Below, piece by piece: positions 21,646 to 34,495 of a stretch of 64,000 nt of DNA. The DNA lies in assembly GCF_000340215.1 (NCBI RefSeq), contig NW_006921539.1, positions 808,471-872,470 on the forward strand, in the 5' to 3' direction. The notes beneath the pieces were generated by a model. The model was not told the origin of the DNA and did not search any database. It worked only from the letters and a program-made list of their open reading frames with translations. The position numbers and the translations under genes are program-made. The stretch comes from Pseudocercospora fijiensis CIRAD86 (taxonomy: Eukaryota; Ascomycota; Dothideomycetes; Mycosphaerellales; Mycosphaerellaceae). Position 1 is the first letter of the stretch, and each line of letters starts with the position of its first letter.

Positions 21646-22031
21646 GGCAGGTACACAGTTGTGATCGATTTCAGAGATCAGTCTATCCGAGCATGTAGGG
21701 TCTGGTGTTACGGCTTCTTGAGTCCAAATGTAAGTCTGCAAGGAGAAGTCCTATTTGTTTTAAGATGCAGCTGGGTATATTCTTCCGCCTAGCTTGGGAC
21801 CTTGCTGTGCCTTCGAGACCTTTGTGAAGAGCACGATGAGTTTCTAGGAGATTTGATTCTATGGGTCGTTTTCGTATGAACACGAGAGTGGCGAGAAGAA
21901 GAATACCGTACTGTGTATATGCCGTGCCTGGCAGTATGTATATTCCTGTCGTTTTTCCAAACTCTACATCAAGACCACATACCTCATTGGTCTTGATTCT
22001 TCAAAATGAGCTCAAATATCTCTTTTCTCAT

Positions 22032-24378
22032 CTATTCGTCGAACAGGCTGGTCACATCTTCAAAGCTTGCCGTGCCGCCTTCGGCGCACAATTCCACCGT
22101 TCTATTGCCGTCCTTCGTGAATAGAACAATGGTACCCGCGACCTCCAACGCCCCATATTCTACCTTCACATGTCGTGCTCTGGCATCCGTGTGCGCTTTG
22201 ATGAGGACTTCTTTGCTACCCGTGTAGTAGCTGGATTGCTTGGTCCTCACTTTTGGCGATGGGTAGATCTCAATGGTCAGGGAAGGCTTCCAGTCCTCGG
22301 TCCACTTATTGTTACCCTGCAAGATATCACCTTTGACGATGATTCCGCCCTCCAGAATATATGCTGGTGTGGTGTTCGTGTCGATGGAGACACTCGTAGT
22401 AGTGCCGGCTTCGTAAAGCTCTTTCTTTTCGAAGTATTCGAGGTACTTCCGGCCTGTGTTCGGGAAGTAGATCGAACGCTCACCACCTGCCGTGACGATT
22501 GGCGCGGTGTACAGGTCTTCTCCGAAGAAGTATGCGTCGTTAATTTCGAAAGCTTTGGGGTCATTCTGTGCTTCCAGGAAAGCGGCTCGCATCACTGGAA
22601 GGCCGGTCTTGTGTGCCTGGTATGTATATCTATAGCCAGAAGATTAGCGAGCTAACCTACTATCAAGTTTCTCGAAAGGTACTTACGACTTGATGGTTGG
22701 CAACAGCTCGTGATGCACGTCCGTCGTCTGCTTAAGCACCTGCACAAGATCGTTGGTGTACGGCGGATACCATGGCGTATGATTCGTGCCAATCATGATC
22801 TCGTACACTGGAGAGAAGGCACTGAACCACATCCACCTAGCCCATACTTCCTCGCTGGGAACTGCCTCGTTAGGGTCCGCTGACTTGCGAATATAGCCTC
22901 CCGTATCGCTGCCCCATTGCGAAAAGCCGATGAGACCTGATCGAATGCCACTAGCCACACTGTACGAAAGTCCGGTGAAATTCGCCCAGCTGTCGCCATT
23001 CCAGACCGCTGTGGTCGACCGAGACCTATCGACTACGCTGCGAGCAAAATTGTAGAAGACGTTCTCTCCCCATTTCTCTATCATGGTCTCGTAGCACAAT
23101 TGCTCAAAGAGAGTCATCTGGATATTCTGCTCGTACACTAGGACCTCTCAGTAACGCCCATAAATATCATCAGCTCTCTTTACTTACCGGGCATTTCTTC
23201 CTCCTCCCCTCGATCGATCTTGTAACCTTTGACGCCGATTGATGGGAAGTACTCGAGACGTTGCTTGAAATATTCGTACGCCTCAGGTATGCTGAGGTTG
23301 AGCGCTGGACCTCGGAAGAAGATTGGATCGATTCCAGGGAACAGCCAGCCATTTTCGTCGCTTGTGTTGAAGAGTTCGGTCTGGTAGAATGCACGGTTCG
23401 CTGCCCAGACTTGAAAATCAAAGCCCCAAGAGGATAGGTTCGCGATGAACTCCTGAGGATTCGGATAGAAGACAGGATCGAAGTCGAAATTGCCGTAGCC
23501 TTGAGAGCAAGTCAGAAAGCTCATTCGAATGTCAGAGGGAAGAATCACTCACTGTAATTACCCTAGAAACACGACGTCAGCATTTGAGGCAGAAGCGAGA
23601 GTGATACGGAAGCGCTTACAGTGCCGTATGGCCGATCTGCAAACATCGCCGTCGCATGGATCTGGTTGTCGTACAGGTGGTTGACAACATCGTAATAGTT
23701 CTCTTCGGCATTAGTCACGCCTTCGTGAAAGTCTTGCGTAAAGTCATCACTCCAGAAAGTCGGGCCAAAACTCGAATCAGGCGGCATGCCAATCGTATTA
23801 CTTATCTTGGCGTAGTCCTCCAAGATGCCTTTGATGCCATGTTCATTCTTGCGATCAGATTTGATGATGTAGTATACCAGGCTGCTGGTGTTGAATATAA
23901 ACTGCGGATGGACAGGCACGCTGAAGTTGAACGAGCCCATCGTTAGAGTATCGGCGTAGACAGCCCATCCGGCATCAGAGAAGAAGAACGGGGCTCGAGC
24001 GTTTGCCCAGTGGACACCTTTAGAATTGCCAATGCCCTTGAAGTCGTAGGAAATGCCAGCATTGTCTAGACTACCAGACCAGGGGTACTCCCAGACACCG
24101 AAAAACCTTTCCGATTCATTGGCGGTAAAACGTGCGCCGACAAAGTCGTAAGTCGTGTTGATGGAGACTTTGGTGATCCTCTCGCTGATGTCTGTGATGT
24201 CGACTGTGCCGCGTCCGCCATTCAGCTTGCCATTGCCTGAGATCAAGGCAGGCTTGACGGTTGTATTCTGTCCACCAACCAGAATTTGCCAGTCTGGCTC
24301 TTCGTGATGATGGCCTGAGGGCGTAGCAGAAGATGAGACTGCCAGAAGGAAGGCAGTAGCCAATTTCAGGAACGCCAT
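22032..24378 (-). CDS. Secreted glycoside hydrolase family 31 enzyme (alpha-glucosidase/alpha-xylosidase type)
   Basis: Spliced model of 709 aa in five exons: 24378-23620, 23562-23553 (10 nt), 23499-23188, 23137-22687 and 22629-22032. The four introns (50-57 bp) all use GT-AG and keep the frame. The start codon is followed by a signal peptide (FLKLATAFLLAVSSSATPS), so the enzyme is extracellular. The GH31 barrel is evident: the N-terminal beta-sandwich, PTFWSDDF, then the nucleophile Asp352 in GYKIDRGEEEEMP and the likely acid/base Asp409 in WNGDSWANF, followed by GFSQWGSDTGGY and WMWFSAFSPVYE. The C-terminal beta domain (FGEDLYTAPIVTAGG) is complete. The KIDRGEE nucleophile context marks a GH31 branch different from classical maltases (which read DMNE), so specificity for alpha-glucosides or alpha-xylosides is open. 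The promoter abuts RIP island 1. Confidence 0.93.
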
Positions 24379-24754
24379 GACTTGGAGACATTCGCAGGCA
24401 GCCTTCGAAGTGAAAAGTCATCGGACGGCATCGCCATACCCCGACTCCTCATACTCGTGGATACGCACATCCCACTGTAGCCCCGAAAATGATCCGTTCG
24501 TCTCCTCAAGGGGCACGACCGACTGAGCATAGCGGGCCATGCTCCGCCTTCGCATTAATAATTGTTTGTGCGTCTCGCCATAGTCATAGTGGAGCAGGAA
24601 GCGGGGAGGCGATAATGTCAACACGCCGGGGTGAAGAGAAGAGTGCGATGGGGCCCATGGGGGTAGCAAGATGATGGTATGGCTGCGGATATTGTTGTTA
24701 TTGCTGGCTTGGCCGGTAGATATTCTAAGAGTCAAAAGGGTCGGGATTGCGGGG
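24379..24754. promoter_or_regulatory. Truncated-looking upstream region of the GH31 gene
   Basis: About 375 bp of normal-composition DNA between the GH31 start codon and the sharp change to TA-rich RIP sequence near 24755. A 120-codon frame on the minus strand here has no support. The promoter, or what remains of it, must lie here or within the island. Confidence 0.5.
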
Positions 24755-24959
24755 GAACCCCTACTACTATTTGTTAGCAATCTCTATAGTAATCGATAAT
24801 CGTATTCTCTATGTTTCCCAACGCTCTTTCTGTACTATATGTCGTCGCTTTTTTAGTAGTATAGACTATATTAAGGTGTTGTTACTACTACCTACTAATT
24901 CTTATCGATTTTTACCGAATTCTACGCGTTTCTACGCATTCCTCGCTCTTGCTATACCT

Positions 24960-25960
24960 CGGCTTACTAGACAAGATAATAACCTAATCTAGCACTGTTT
25001 AGACGACCTCTAGCCGCTAGAAGAGGTTGTAAAGCTATTACTAGCGGATAGACGAGGCTCGCGGACGGCTATTTACGTACAAATTAAGTAGTAGAAGAAT
25101 ATAGGCGATATATAGCCGAAGAAGGGCGGTCGACCTTGAGCAATCAACCTATAGGCGCGCGATTTTATACTCGAGTTATTAGTTAAGACGCCGACTCTGT
25201 AATATAAGGAAATATAGTATTATCTGCTTAAGGAAATAAGAATATAGGTATTAGATAGGACGATTGCGCGCCTATTAAATAATAAGCAATTCTTATATAA
25301 GTTAGTATCGCGAACGGCCCTTTAAAGAGACCTAGTCGCAAGGGCGATATATAAGGCGTATATATAGACGCTAGTAGCGTACTAAATAGTCTATATCGAC
25401 GAGACGTATATAAGCGATAAAGTAGCTTACCGACGAAGAGGTTAGGTACTAAAAGGTATACCTACGAGGGATAAGCAACACCTTTACTATTCCGAGAGGT
25501 TTAGTCTCTTACTAGCTTATATAATAGACGGCTATCTCGAGGATAAGCTAGTTAAATAGGGCAGTATAAAGACGGAGGATTTTATCTACTAGCTCTAATT
25601 TAGTATACTACCGAAGTGTAGTCGCTTTCTAGGTCTACGAAGTGTAATTATTATAGATAACTGCGCAACCTATAGTCGCGATATTATCGTCGACCTATAC
25701 TACGAGTAGGCAGGTATAAAGGTAGTGTTTCTACCGCCGTATTCGCCTAATTATATACTAATTAAGAAGACCTTTAGGCTATTAAAATACTAGATAAGGC
25801 GCTACTATTAGTTAATACTAACTTATAGCGAGGACGACTAGATCTCGAAATTTAAGGCGTTTCTACGCCTCGGTTATCGTTAATTTAGCAATAGGGTTGA
25901 CTATATAGCTATCTTTAAGAGCTGTTATATACTAGAAAATCTATACTAGCGATTATAAGC
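24960..25960 (+). mobile_element. Tc1/mariner-superfamily transposase relic
   Basis: One plus-strand frame with RIP stops encodes a DDE_3-type transposase. The first catalytic Asp is in VYIDETYIS (GAC 25398-25400), followed by RRG and SLLLAYIIDGYL. The second Asp is in IIIDNCA (GAT 25656-25658). A conserved PPYSPNY stretch precedes the third catalytic position, where the expected Glu codon reads AAG (25764-25766), a GAG to AAG change in a TpG context that RIP would make. The element is therefore dead both by nonsense and by loss of a catalytic residue. Terminal inverted repeats were not identified, so the limits are approximate. Confidence 0.75.
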
Positions 25961-26888
25961 TATATATACTACTTATATATATTATTATTATATAGAATAG
26001 AAGCTTAGGGTCGGCGCTATATAGTAATATAAAAATTCCGTCGGTACGACTATTATATAGTAAACACCTGCTCGCCGTCGTTACCTCCGGAATGCAGACT
26101 CTGCCGCTAAGCTATGTCTTTAAGCTAGCTCGGAAGCTCGGTAAGCTCCGAGCTTAGTTTAGCGTTCCTTCGGATTTGATAATGCTAATTATTATATACG
26201 CCTATACTAACGCTATTATAGTAATTTCTTTCCTATCGTAGAAACTAGCTCGTTTAGTACTTTTTAAAAAAAGAATAACGTTAATCGGATATATAGTTAT
26301 TATATTATAAATCTAGGTATAGAATTTGCTCGAATTCGTAAAGTCGCTCGAGCTTCGAGCTGTAGCTAGAGGTCCGATATATAGTCTACAAGCCGGCTTT
26401 TAGCACTAAATCGAATTACTAAGCAACTACTATACTAATTAGCACGATCTTTTTTTTATAATATACCGACAATATCGACTAGAAAGATAGCGCCCTTATT
26501 TATATAGAGAGAACGGTGTTATATAGTGTTCTTAGTATATAAAGTTGGCTTAGTTTTGCCGCAGGTATAGCCGAGAGTTTTGCCGACCCCGCGAAGCGAG
26601 TCCGAGCGACTTCCGGTATTAGTCTATAATATTACTAATATCGATAGTATAGTCGGAATGCACTACTTTTAAAGGATACTAATTAATTTATATGTCCTAT
26701 ATAGATCTATACTATTTAATTATGCTTCTTATATATAGCCGGAATTTTTCTAACGGTTGTAGTTAAATGTAGACTAAGCCAAAGTGTTAAAGCTAACTTA
26801 GCTATATTACAACTCGTTATTAGTTACCTCCTTATTAGTTGTAGCATCTACTAGCGGCTAGTTATTCTCTTAATTACTGTCTTCTAGT

Positions 26889-27165
26889 AAAGGACGGAAA
26901 CTAATACTACTACTACTACTTGTAGCAATAGTATAGGCTACCGAGGGTAACATAACCTATAGCAATATAGGCAGCTATGTTTAGCAAGATAGGATAACGA
27001 GACTATCGCTTGGGCTAATAACTAGAGCCCTGCAATATAGGCATTATAGAAGTGTAATATAAACAATGTGCTGTACGAGGTTGATGCTCTATCTACAATA
27101 TAGAAGGAGGCCTCTTATATAGGCTCAAAACTGGCCTATAGGTATAGGGCCGGTTACTAGCTAAT
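26889..27165 (+). repeat. ~278-bp dispersed repeat, copy 1
   Basis: Starts AAAGGACGGAAAC and ends GGTTACTAGCTAAT. Near-identical to the copies at 34496-34773 and 39177-39453 except at C/T and G/A positions, as expected from RIP. All three share one orientation. Best explained as a solo LTR or a non-autonomous element; no terminal inverted repeat is evident. Confidence 0.85.
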
Positions 27166-27275
27166 ATCCCTCCCTTTCTTCGTATCTGACTAGATACGCT
27201 TTACATCGCGCGCTTAAAACAAATATATATGCATCCTTAGCGTTCTTAGTTAAGGCTATTCTTAGAACTCCGCAA

Positions 27276-27297
27276 TAATACCCCCGGGGTAGCATTA
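27276..27297. repeat. CCCCCGGGG near-palindrome, copy 1
   Basis: TAATACCCCCGGGGTAGCATTA, an imperfect palindrome with a GC-only core in otherwise TA-rich sequence. Four similar sites occur at 30519, 30942, 35239 and 38495. Confidence 0.85.
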
Positions 27298-27354
27298 ATC
27301 CTAGATACTATAATTATACAAAAACAACTTCCTAAGCAACACTATACAGACTTA

Positions 27355-30090
27355 CTATTGCTTTAACGCGCCGTAATCCTTACTAGCAATAACCTTATCT
27401 GCTAGTCGGCTCTCGAAATCTCCTCCGCACGCGTTGAAGCTATTAGTACCGAAGTACTATCCCTCGTAGAAAGCTTAATTAACGAGGAGGTTAATAGCCT
27501 TTTCCGTCGTAGCTTTCTCCTAATCGTATAGATATTCCTTTAGTCCCTCGTTATTAAGCTAGAGGATCTGTTTAACTTCGTTCTAAACAACGTAACTTAA
27601 CTAAGGAATCCTACTAACTAGAGCGTCGGAGATGTAGCCGAGGCCTTCGACTAAGATAGCCGTAGGGAAAGCGAATAGTACGAAGGAGTTAGAGGCTAGG
27701 AGGGCGGTTAGATTGCGGTACGCTTTAGCAACCTAAGAGACTGTTAAGTTCTCGTAGCCCTTAACCTTAGTGCCGTTAATAACGCGAGAGTAGCCTAGGT
27801 TAATTAATATACGGTTACTCTTAGTCTTTAGATTACTATATAGTAGATATAGTATCTAAATAGAGACCTCGCACTCCTTTAGAGGGTTAAGGATCTACTC
27901 CGCTTTGCGCCCCTTACTATTAGGCTAACTATCGAATATGTAGTCGAGGTCGTCGTCGGTAAGGTACTTATTAGTAAGCTTACCGATCTTAGTTAGTAGG
28001 ACTAGGCTACGAGCCTTAAGCTTCTTAACCTAGTTCGCAAAGACCTCGGGCTAATATATACCTTCGACAATAGTAGAGTAGCTAGTCTTATCCTTAGATA
28101 TAAGGCAGACCTTAATACGTAGGTAACTAGCACCCTCGCTAGCTGCGAGCTTAACTATATCTTATCCGAGACGAGCAGACTCCTTAGAAGGACAGTTTTC
28201 GTAAGTACCGCTAACCTTAAAGAACTTAGTAGGCTTAGGGACGGAGATAAGCTTGTATACGTAATTAGGTCGAAGGGCGATAGCTAAGAGCTATAGGGTA
28301 GGGTGCTAGCGGACGATTTAGTTGCTTATACTATAAGTTTAAAGGGCATTGCGGCCTTCCTGCTTAGACTTAGGTATCGCACGTATATACTAAAGGTACA
28401 TTTCAAACTCCTCCTATATTAGGTCGATAAGGAAAGGAAGATATACTCTACGAGGCTCTTATAACTAGCTAAAGACTTAAGGGAAGATAGTATTACTAGT
28501 CTAGCGAAAGCGGTCGAAGGAAGTGCCTTAGCTAAGGATACCGGTAACGAACTTGCTCTAGCGATCCGTTAGCGTAAGGGCGCGAGTAATAGCACTAGTA
28601 GGGTTAAACGCGTAGAGTCCTAGAGATATCGGGGCGGCAATAGGGCGTCTAGGAAACTAGTTAGTATAGGCCTAATTAGCTTTAAGGGCAGCGAAGGCGT
28701 CTTAATTAGGAACCTTACGACTAATCTTTAATAGGCGGCCGACGAGGACACTCGCCTTAGTACTAGTATAGAGACTATAGACCTTAGCGGCCTTCTTAAT
28801 ATAGTTAGCATATATAGAGAACGGCTCTTCTCCTAGCTTACTAAGGTCGTCGAGCTATTAATAGATAGAGAGGGCAGTAGAAGCTTCGCCTATTACGGCT
28901 TTAGGAACTATATCGATCTTAGTAATAAGGTACGCAATAGAGTCGCCCTTGTAAGAACTATAGATATTCTTAGTTAATAGGATCGGCGAGAGCCCTCTAT
29001 CTCTACGCTCGCTAAAGGAGCCTTCGGAGGAGACATCTTCTAGTAGTATATCTAGTATATTAATATCCGAGTTACTATAGTTAGTACTATAGTTAGTACT
29101 AGAAGGGGCGCTATACTTCTTAGTAGCCTTGCGGAGGGCCTAGCGAGCATACAATACCTTCTTACGCGCTACTTCGGCCTTAGCGCGCTCGTCCTTAACT
29201 TCCTAAGGAACCTTATAGTTGCGGGTCGAGCGACGGTCTTAAGCCTATATCTCCGTAGCGAGCGCGAGACTAGTAGCCGTATCGGCCTCTATTTCTAGGC
29301 GAAGAGCCTTGCGTTTAAGGACATTAACGATAGGAGCCTCTTAACCTTCGACAATAAAACCTACACTATTAATACGATAGCCCTTCTCTTTTAGTAGATC
29401 CTTAGTTGTCTATACGTTAAGATCGACCTAGACAATCGCATCGTAGTACTTCTTCTAGTAGGATATCGTAAAGTCGTTAAGCGTAAAGGACAAGTTAAGT
29501 AACTACTTACCTACCTTCTTACTAGCGGTAGATATACGATAGATTATAGTGCGGGAAAGGTGCTCGGCGCCTTAACGACGGACCTTGTACTTATTAACGA
29601 ACGAAGAGACCTACTTAGCACGCTCTTATCTACCGTAGGCGAAATTAACAAGGCTCTTAGGAAGACTGCTTAGTTCTCCCTAATATTCGAAGGCCTAGTC
29701 GAGGGTCTTAAAGCGCAAGCGAATCTAGGTACCGGCCGTCTCGAGGCTATAGACGATAGGAAAGGCTTATTCGATATCTATATCGTTAAGAACCTCGCGC
29801 TTAAAGACACGCTTACCGATAGACTAACGCAAGTTGTTTATACCGTACGTAACTAAGATAGCAGCCTTCTTAATATTCCTATTAATAACGCGTAGTAGGG
29901 TACGAGCGTTCTAGATCTTCTCTTAAGGGTCTTTAAGGGCGGTAACGATCTAGAAGTAGTACTCGAGGCTAGTTGCAGTAGCTAAGGCGCTATCGGATAG
30001 GGCTTCGATCGGGACTAGTACGCCTAGGTTTAGGGCTAGTAGGTTGCTACTACTACTAGCGCCTAGCGGATTTAGGGCGCCGGAAGACAT
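27355..30090 (-). pseudogene. RIP-killed ~910-codon frame of an unidentified mobile element
   Basis: From an ATG at 30090 (MSSGALNPLGASSSS...) one minus-strand frame can be followed to TAG at 27357-27355. I checked frame continuity at 29769 and 27957. It is interrupted many times, but in what I translated only by TAG and TAA and not by TGA, which is the RIP signature for former Gln and Trp codons. The product has a Ser-rich start, a charged middle with an Ala/Lys-rich stretch and a Ser/Asn-rich linker (SSTNYSTNYSNSD), then a long globular part. I recognise no reverse transcriptase, integrase, transposase or helicase motif. CCCCCGGGG near-palindromes lie just outside both ends (27276 and 30519). 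It may be a gag-like or capsid-like protein, or the sole ORF of an undescribed element. Confidence 0.6.
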
Positions 30091-30518
30091 CTTAGTCGAC
30101 CGGAGCGGAAAGGAGTTAGTAACGAGTTTTACAAAAACGTTCGTAGCTTATTAATAATAATTGAAGGGTTTAGATAGAAGGAGGAGGAGGGGGTAGGCGG
30201 TAGTAAGTTAGTTAGTGTTCGAGTAGAAGAAAGAGCTTAGAAAGCTCGCCTTAAATAGGGTACGAAGGTAGCGTAGTCCGTATATTCCGGTAAAGCAAAC
30301 GGATAACGATTATATATAGACCCTAAAAAGTAAAGCTATATACGAGACTCCTTTGTTAGTAGGGCGGCTAAAGTTTGACAATCGATCTAGCTAATTGCTA
30401 GTAGCGACTACGCGCCTTTATTAACCTCTAGCTTTCGTAGATTCCCGCACACTCGAAATGTAACTAGTTAGTTCGAGTACCTAGTAGTAATCTATAGTAG
30501 TAAGGCTAGCGGGACTAA

Positions 30519-30540
30519 TAATACCCCCGGGGTAGTATTA
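30519..30540. repeat. CCCCCGGGG near-palindrome, copy 2
   Basis: TAATACCCCCGGGGTAGTATTA, same orientation as copy 1 and 3243 bp away. It flanks the 5' side of the unidentified frame. Confidence 0.85.
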
Positions 30541-30941
30541 GCTTTTCTCTAGAGATGCTCGGTAACTAGGAGCAAATCGCCTAGGCCTAGCGCAGCTTGT
30601 ATTAGCCTATAGCACTATCGTTGTAGATGTAGTATTACCTTTTATAGTAGCAGGTATATAAACGTAGCCCGTACGTTCTTCTTTCTTCTAGATACTAAGC
30701 TTAGTAGCCTAAGGTCCCTATTCTTAGAGGCTATAGGCCTAGGTTACTATATCTATCTAAGAGCTAGGAAGGGAGAGGGATCCTCCCTTTCTTAGTGTCC
30801 TATATAGCTAGTACTAATTAGGGCAGGAATATCCTCTAGCAGAGTATCTTATTATCGTTGTTACTTAAGGAAGGTTGCTAGAGTCTAGGAATCTAGAGGG
30901 AAGTAGTTCTAGAAGGGTAGAGGGGTTAGGTTCGGCTATCT

Positions 30942-30972
30942 TCCTAATACTACCCCCGGGGTATTATTAGGA
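30942..30972. repeat. CCCCCGGGG near-palindrome, copy 3 (longest, 31 bp)
   Basis: Flanked by TCCTAATA on the left and TATTAGGA on the right, so that the pairing extends over about 14 bp each side of the core with one internal mismatch. It is the most complete copy of the motif and could form a cruciform. Confidence 0.85.
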
Positions 30973-33900
30973 AAACACGCCTCGTACAGTTCTATCTAAG
31001 GAAACAAGAGCGAAGGAATAAAGTTATAGCAACATTAATCGAAGGTAAAGGCAAAAGCAAAAGACAATAATAGGATAAACCAAAAGCAATAAACGAGAGC
31101 GTAAACATTAGTAGGAACAGACAATAGGTAAGGACTAAAGGTATAGGGCGGTACTATATTAACAGCGCGAAGAACGATCGATAAGAGTAAGGAAGTAACG
31201 TAGTAGAGGCAGGCAGAGGTAAGGAAGAGCAAGCAATTATTTAGTCTCGGGGTCGTCTAGCTATAATTCTAGGCGGTCTTTATCGCTAGACTAGTTAGGT
31301 TCCTCGGAGTTAGAGTTAGATAGCTAGAAGTCTAGTTTACTATTAGAATCGGAATTAATATCGGAAACGCTCTATATATAGTTAATTCTTATATAACCCT
31401 CCCTTTGTTCTTAAGTTATTCCTAATAGCTTACTAAGGCGAATCTAGGGATAGGTATAGTTCTTAGGCAGAATAGGATCTATAATAGCGGTAGGATCCTC
31501 CTCCCGATAGGTATCTAAGGACGGTAGAGGGTCTATAGAGGCACTAACTTCCTCCTCGGTCGGCGGAGGGCGGGTAGGTTCGCGTAACTTAACGATCTTC
31601 TTTAGATTAGCCCGAGGGTGAGAGTACTTTAAAGTAGCACTATCTAGCTCCTAAAGGAGGTATACGGAACCCGAGTAAAGGACCTCCTTTACTCTATAAG
31701 GACCCTTCCACTTAAAGGCTAGCTTATAGAAGTAACTATACTCTAGTTCGGACCGGTATAGAAGGACTATATCGCCAACCTTTAGAGGTTCCTAATTAAT
31801 AGCATTATAGTTATTAAAATACTGCTTAGCTTCCTCCTAAAGGCGACGTTGTCGAGTAAGACCCTTCTAAGAAGTCGTAGTTATACCCTTAAGAGCCTTA
31901 GCCCGTAGGGCAAGAAGATCTGCCCTAGTACGAACAGACCCCTAATCGTAAACGCTGTGCGTATAGTAGGACAATTTAATAGGAAGAACGGCGTCCCTCC
32001 TAATTATAAGTTCCGCCGGTATAAGTCTAGTCGTATCGACGATAGTAGTTCGGTCCGCCTAGAGAAGGGCTAGGACGCGGGTAGAAATGGGAACTAATCT
32101 GTCGCCACTATTAGTTATCTTAGATAGGGCATTAATTAACGACCGATAGCTGCGCTTAATAATAGCATTCGATTAGGGATAGTACGGGGAGATGCGAACG
32201 TTTTTCGCCCCGTACGAAATAAGTAGCGCTTAAACCTCCTTAGCTATATTGTTCGTAGCGTTATCTAAGATAACCTCGTAAGGTGTTCCCTAGCGGCAAA
32301 ACAGATCCTTAAACAGGAAGGTAGCTATATTACGAGCATTAATAGCACCGCAACCTTTATAGAAATAATAGGCCTCCGGCTATTGAGAAAGACCCTCTCG
32401 AATAATATATAGGCTATTATTGCGGCTAAGATAGACCCTATCGCTATACTACCGCTCCCTAACTAACTAGGTAGCAGGGATACGTAGCTCTCCTAGACGC
32501 CGGTAGCTATTCCTAAAGTTGTACTTAGGACAGCTCTTATAGTAGCGGGAGATATCGGCCTATACGCCGTCCTACTAGTACCGACGACAAAGGATATCGA
32601 AGGTGCCCTCTGCCGCCCGGTAGCCGAGCTTATCGTAAACGGAACGAAGGATTTCTTATCGGGCTACTAGATCGTTAATAATACGCTAGAGCGGTACATT
32701 AACTATAGCCTATCGCTAAAGGATACGATCCTTAATAAGGAATCTCCGAGAATAGCGAATAATACGACGGTATTAACTCTTTAATAGACTAGGAGCTCTC
32801 TTCGTATAGGTAAGGAAGTAGGCGATGTTATAGGAGTCGTCGGAGTAGACCCTATTAAGGATATTATCTCTGCCTAGTTCGCCCGCCTTAGTATCGTCCT
32901 AGCCCTTATCGTTAGTAGTAGGGTCTTCGTTAGGCTAGTTACTAGGTTAGTCGTCGGCAGTAGGCCTAGTAATTACCGGTATAGCATTAATATAGAAGGT
33001 AGTAAAGAAGGTGCGGTTAATAACCGCGTCGACATCCTCTTCTTCTATTATCTCGGCGATGTCCTCTTCTATAGCAGGCCTTCTAGAAAGGCTATCCGGT
33101 CTAGTATGCTTCTTGCTAGGAATATAGAAGACGTCGAAATTAAACAAATAGATCTAGGTAACCTACCGAGCTATCGCAGAGTTAGGCAGGTCGGAGGCTA
33201 TACGGTTAAGTTAATAGACTAGCGTTTAAGCGTCGACTTCTAGGCAAAAGAACACTCTAAAGAGCTAAGGTCGGAACTTCTTAAGAGCCTTATAGATACT
33301 AAGGCACTCTCGCTTGCTAGTATCGTATCGGGCCTCGATAGGTTTCTATAGACCGGACTCGTACCGGATAGGGTAACGTAAGGAGGGCTCCTTACGATTA
33401 CACTATATTAGTATCTCGCCGTAGCCTTCCCCGCTCGAGTCGATAGCAATAATTAGCAGACCTGCGCCTTCCGAGTAGTTAATAGAGGTAAGCGTAGGCG
33501 CGCTAACAAGTGCCTTAGTAACCTCGTCCTTAGCGGCTTAGTAAACAGAGGTCTATTTAAACTCTGCATCCTTCTTAAGTAAGGCGTATAAAGGCTTATA
33601 TACTAACGCAAAGTTTTCGACCTAGATACGGAAGTAGGAGACTACTCTAAGCTAGATCCGGACATCTTTCTAGCAGGTAGGGTCGGGCTAGGACACAATC
33701 TTTAGGACCCGTATATTATTAGGATAGCGGCCGTTCTTATTAGTTACAAACCCGATAATGTTTATTCGTTTGCATAGGAGCTAAAGCTTCTCCCTATACA
33801 CCGTTAGGTTAGCTCGCTCTAGGTCGTAGAGGATACTATCGAGGTTCTAAATATGTTCGAGAAAGAACCTGCGGATGCTAGGCTCTACTTCTTTATTATC

Positions 33901-34495
33901 GTACCTAGTTTTAGGGCCCTTAATGCTAATGTCGTTAAGGAAAGGCATCGCTATATAGGAGATATAGGCCGCGAGGACTTAGTTTATAATACGAACGAAC
34001 TAGGCTACGGAGTTAGTTGCCCCTTATAGAAGGGTAGTTTGTCTATACAGCCTAAGAGGTATCTCGAAACTAGTAAGGTCGCGGCTATTAGGATAGAGAG
34101 GGATCTAGTCGTAGCCCGAGAAAACATTAACTAGTAAGGCTACAATATAGTTAGCAAAAGCTTCCGAGAACCTATTAGTCTCCGGAGGGAGGTTAGTATC
34201 TCTAATCGTAACTGCGTTAAACTTTTGTATAGCGTTAATTAGACGGTACTTCTTTAGTTCCCTAGGAGCTGTCTTCTTCTAAACTAGGAAGTATAGGTTG
34301 CGATACGAGGCATAGGAAGGCTCTAAGGTGCTAGCCTTTATACGCTGCCGTATTATGTCCTTAACTATACCTCTTAGGCTTAGGTTTAGCTTAAACCCTA
34401 GGTAAGCCTAAGGCTTATACTCGATCGTTCGGATCCTCTATAGAGGGGCAACCTCCGGGTTGATCCTGCCTAGATACGTAAAGTTATATACTAAT

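Larger units (their letters stand above)
20166..22031. other. Long intergenic region with a tandem duplication
   Basis: About 1.87 kb between the 5' end of the AsaB-like gene and the 3' end of the GH31 gene. It contains the CT repeat and a ~90-bp tandem duplication (21472-21645). Small frames occur, including one with a hydrophobic start (20979-21236, minus, 85 codons), but none is supported. Confidence 0.5.

Noticed and set aside
24418..24780. 120-codon minus-strand frame upstream of GH31
   Set aside because: It crosses the island border and has low-complexity content; more likely promoter DNA.
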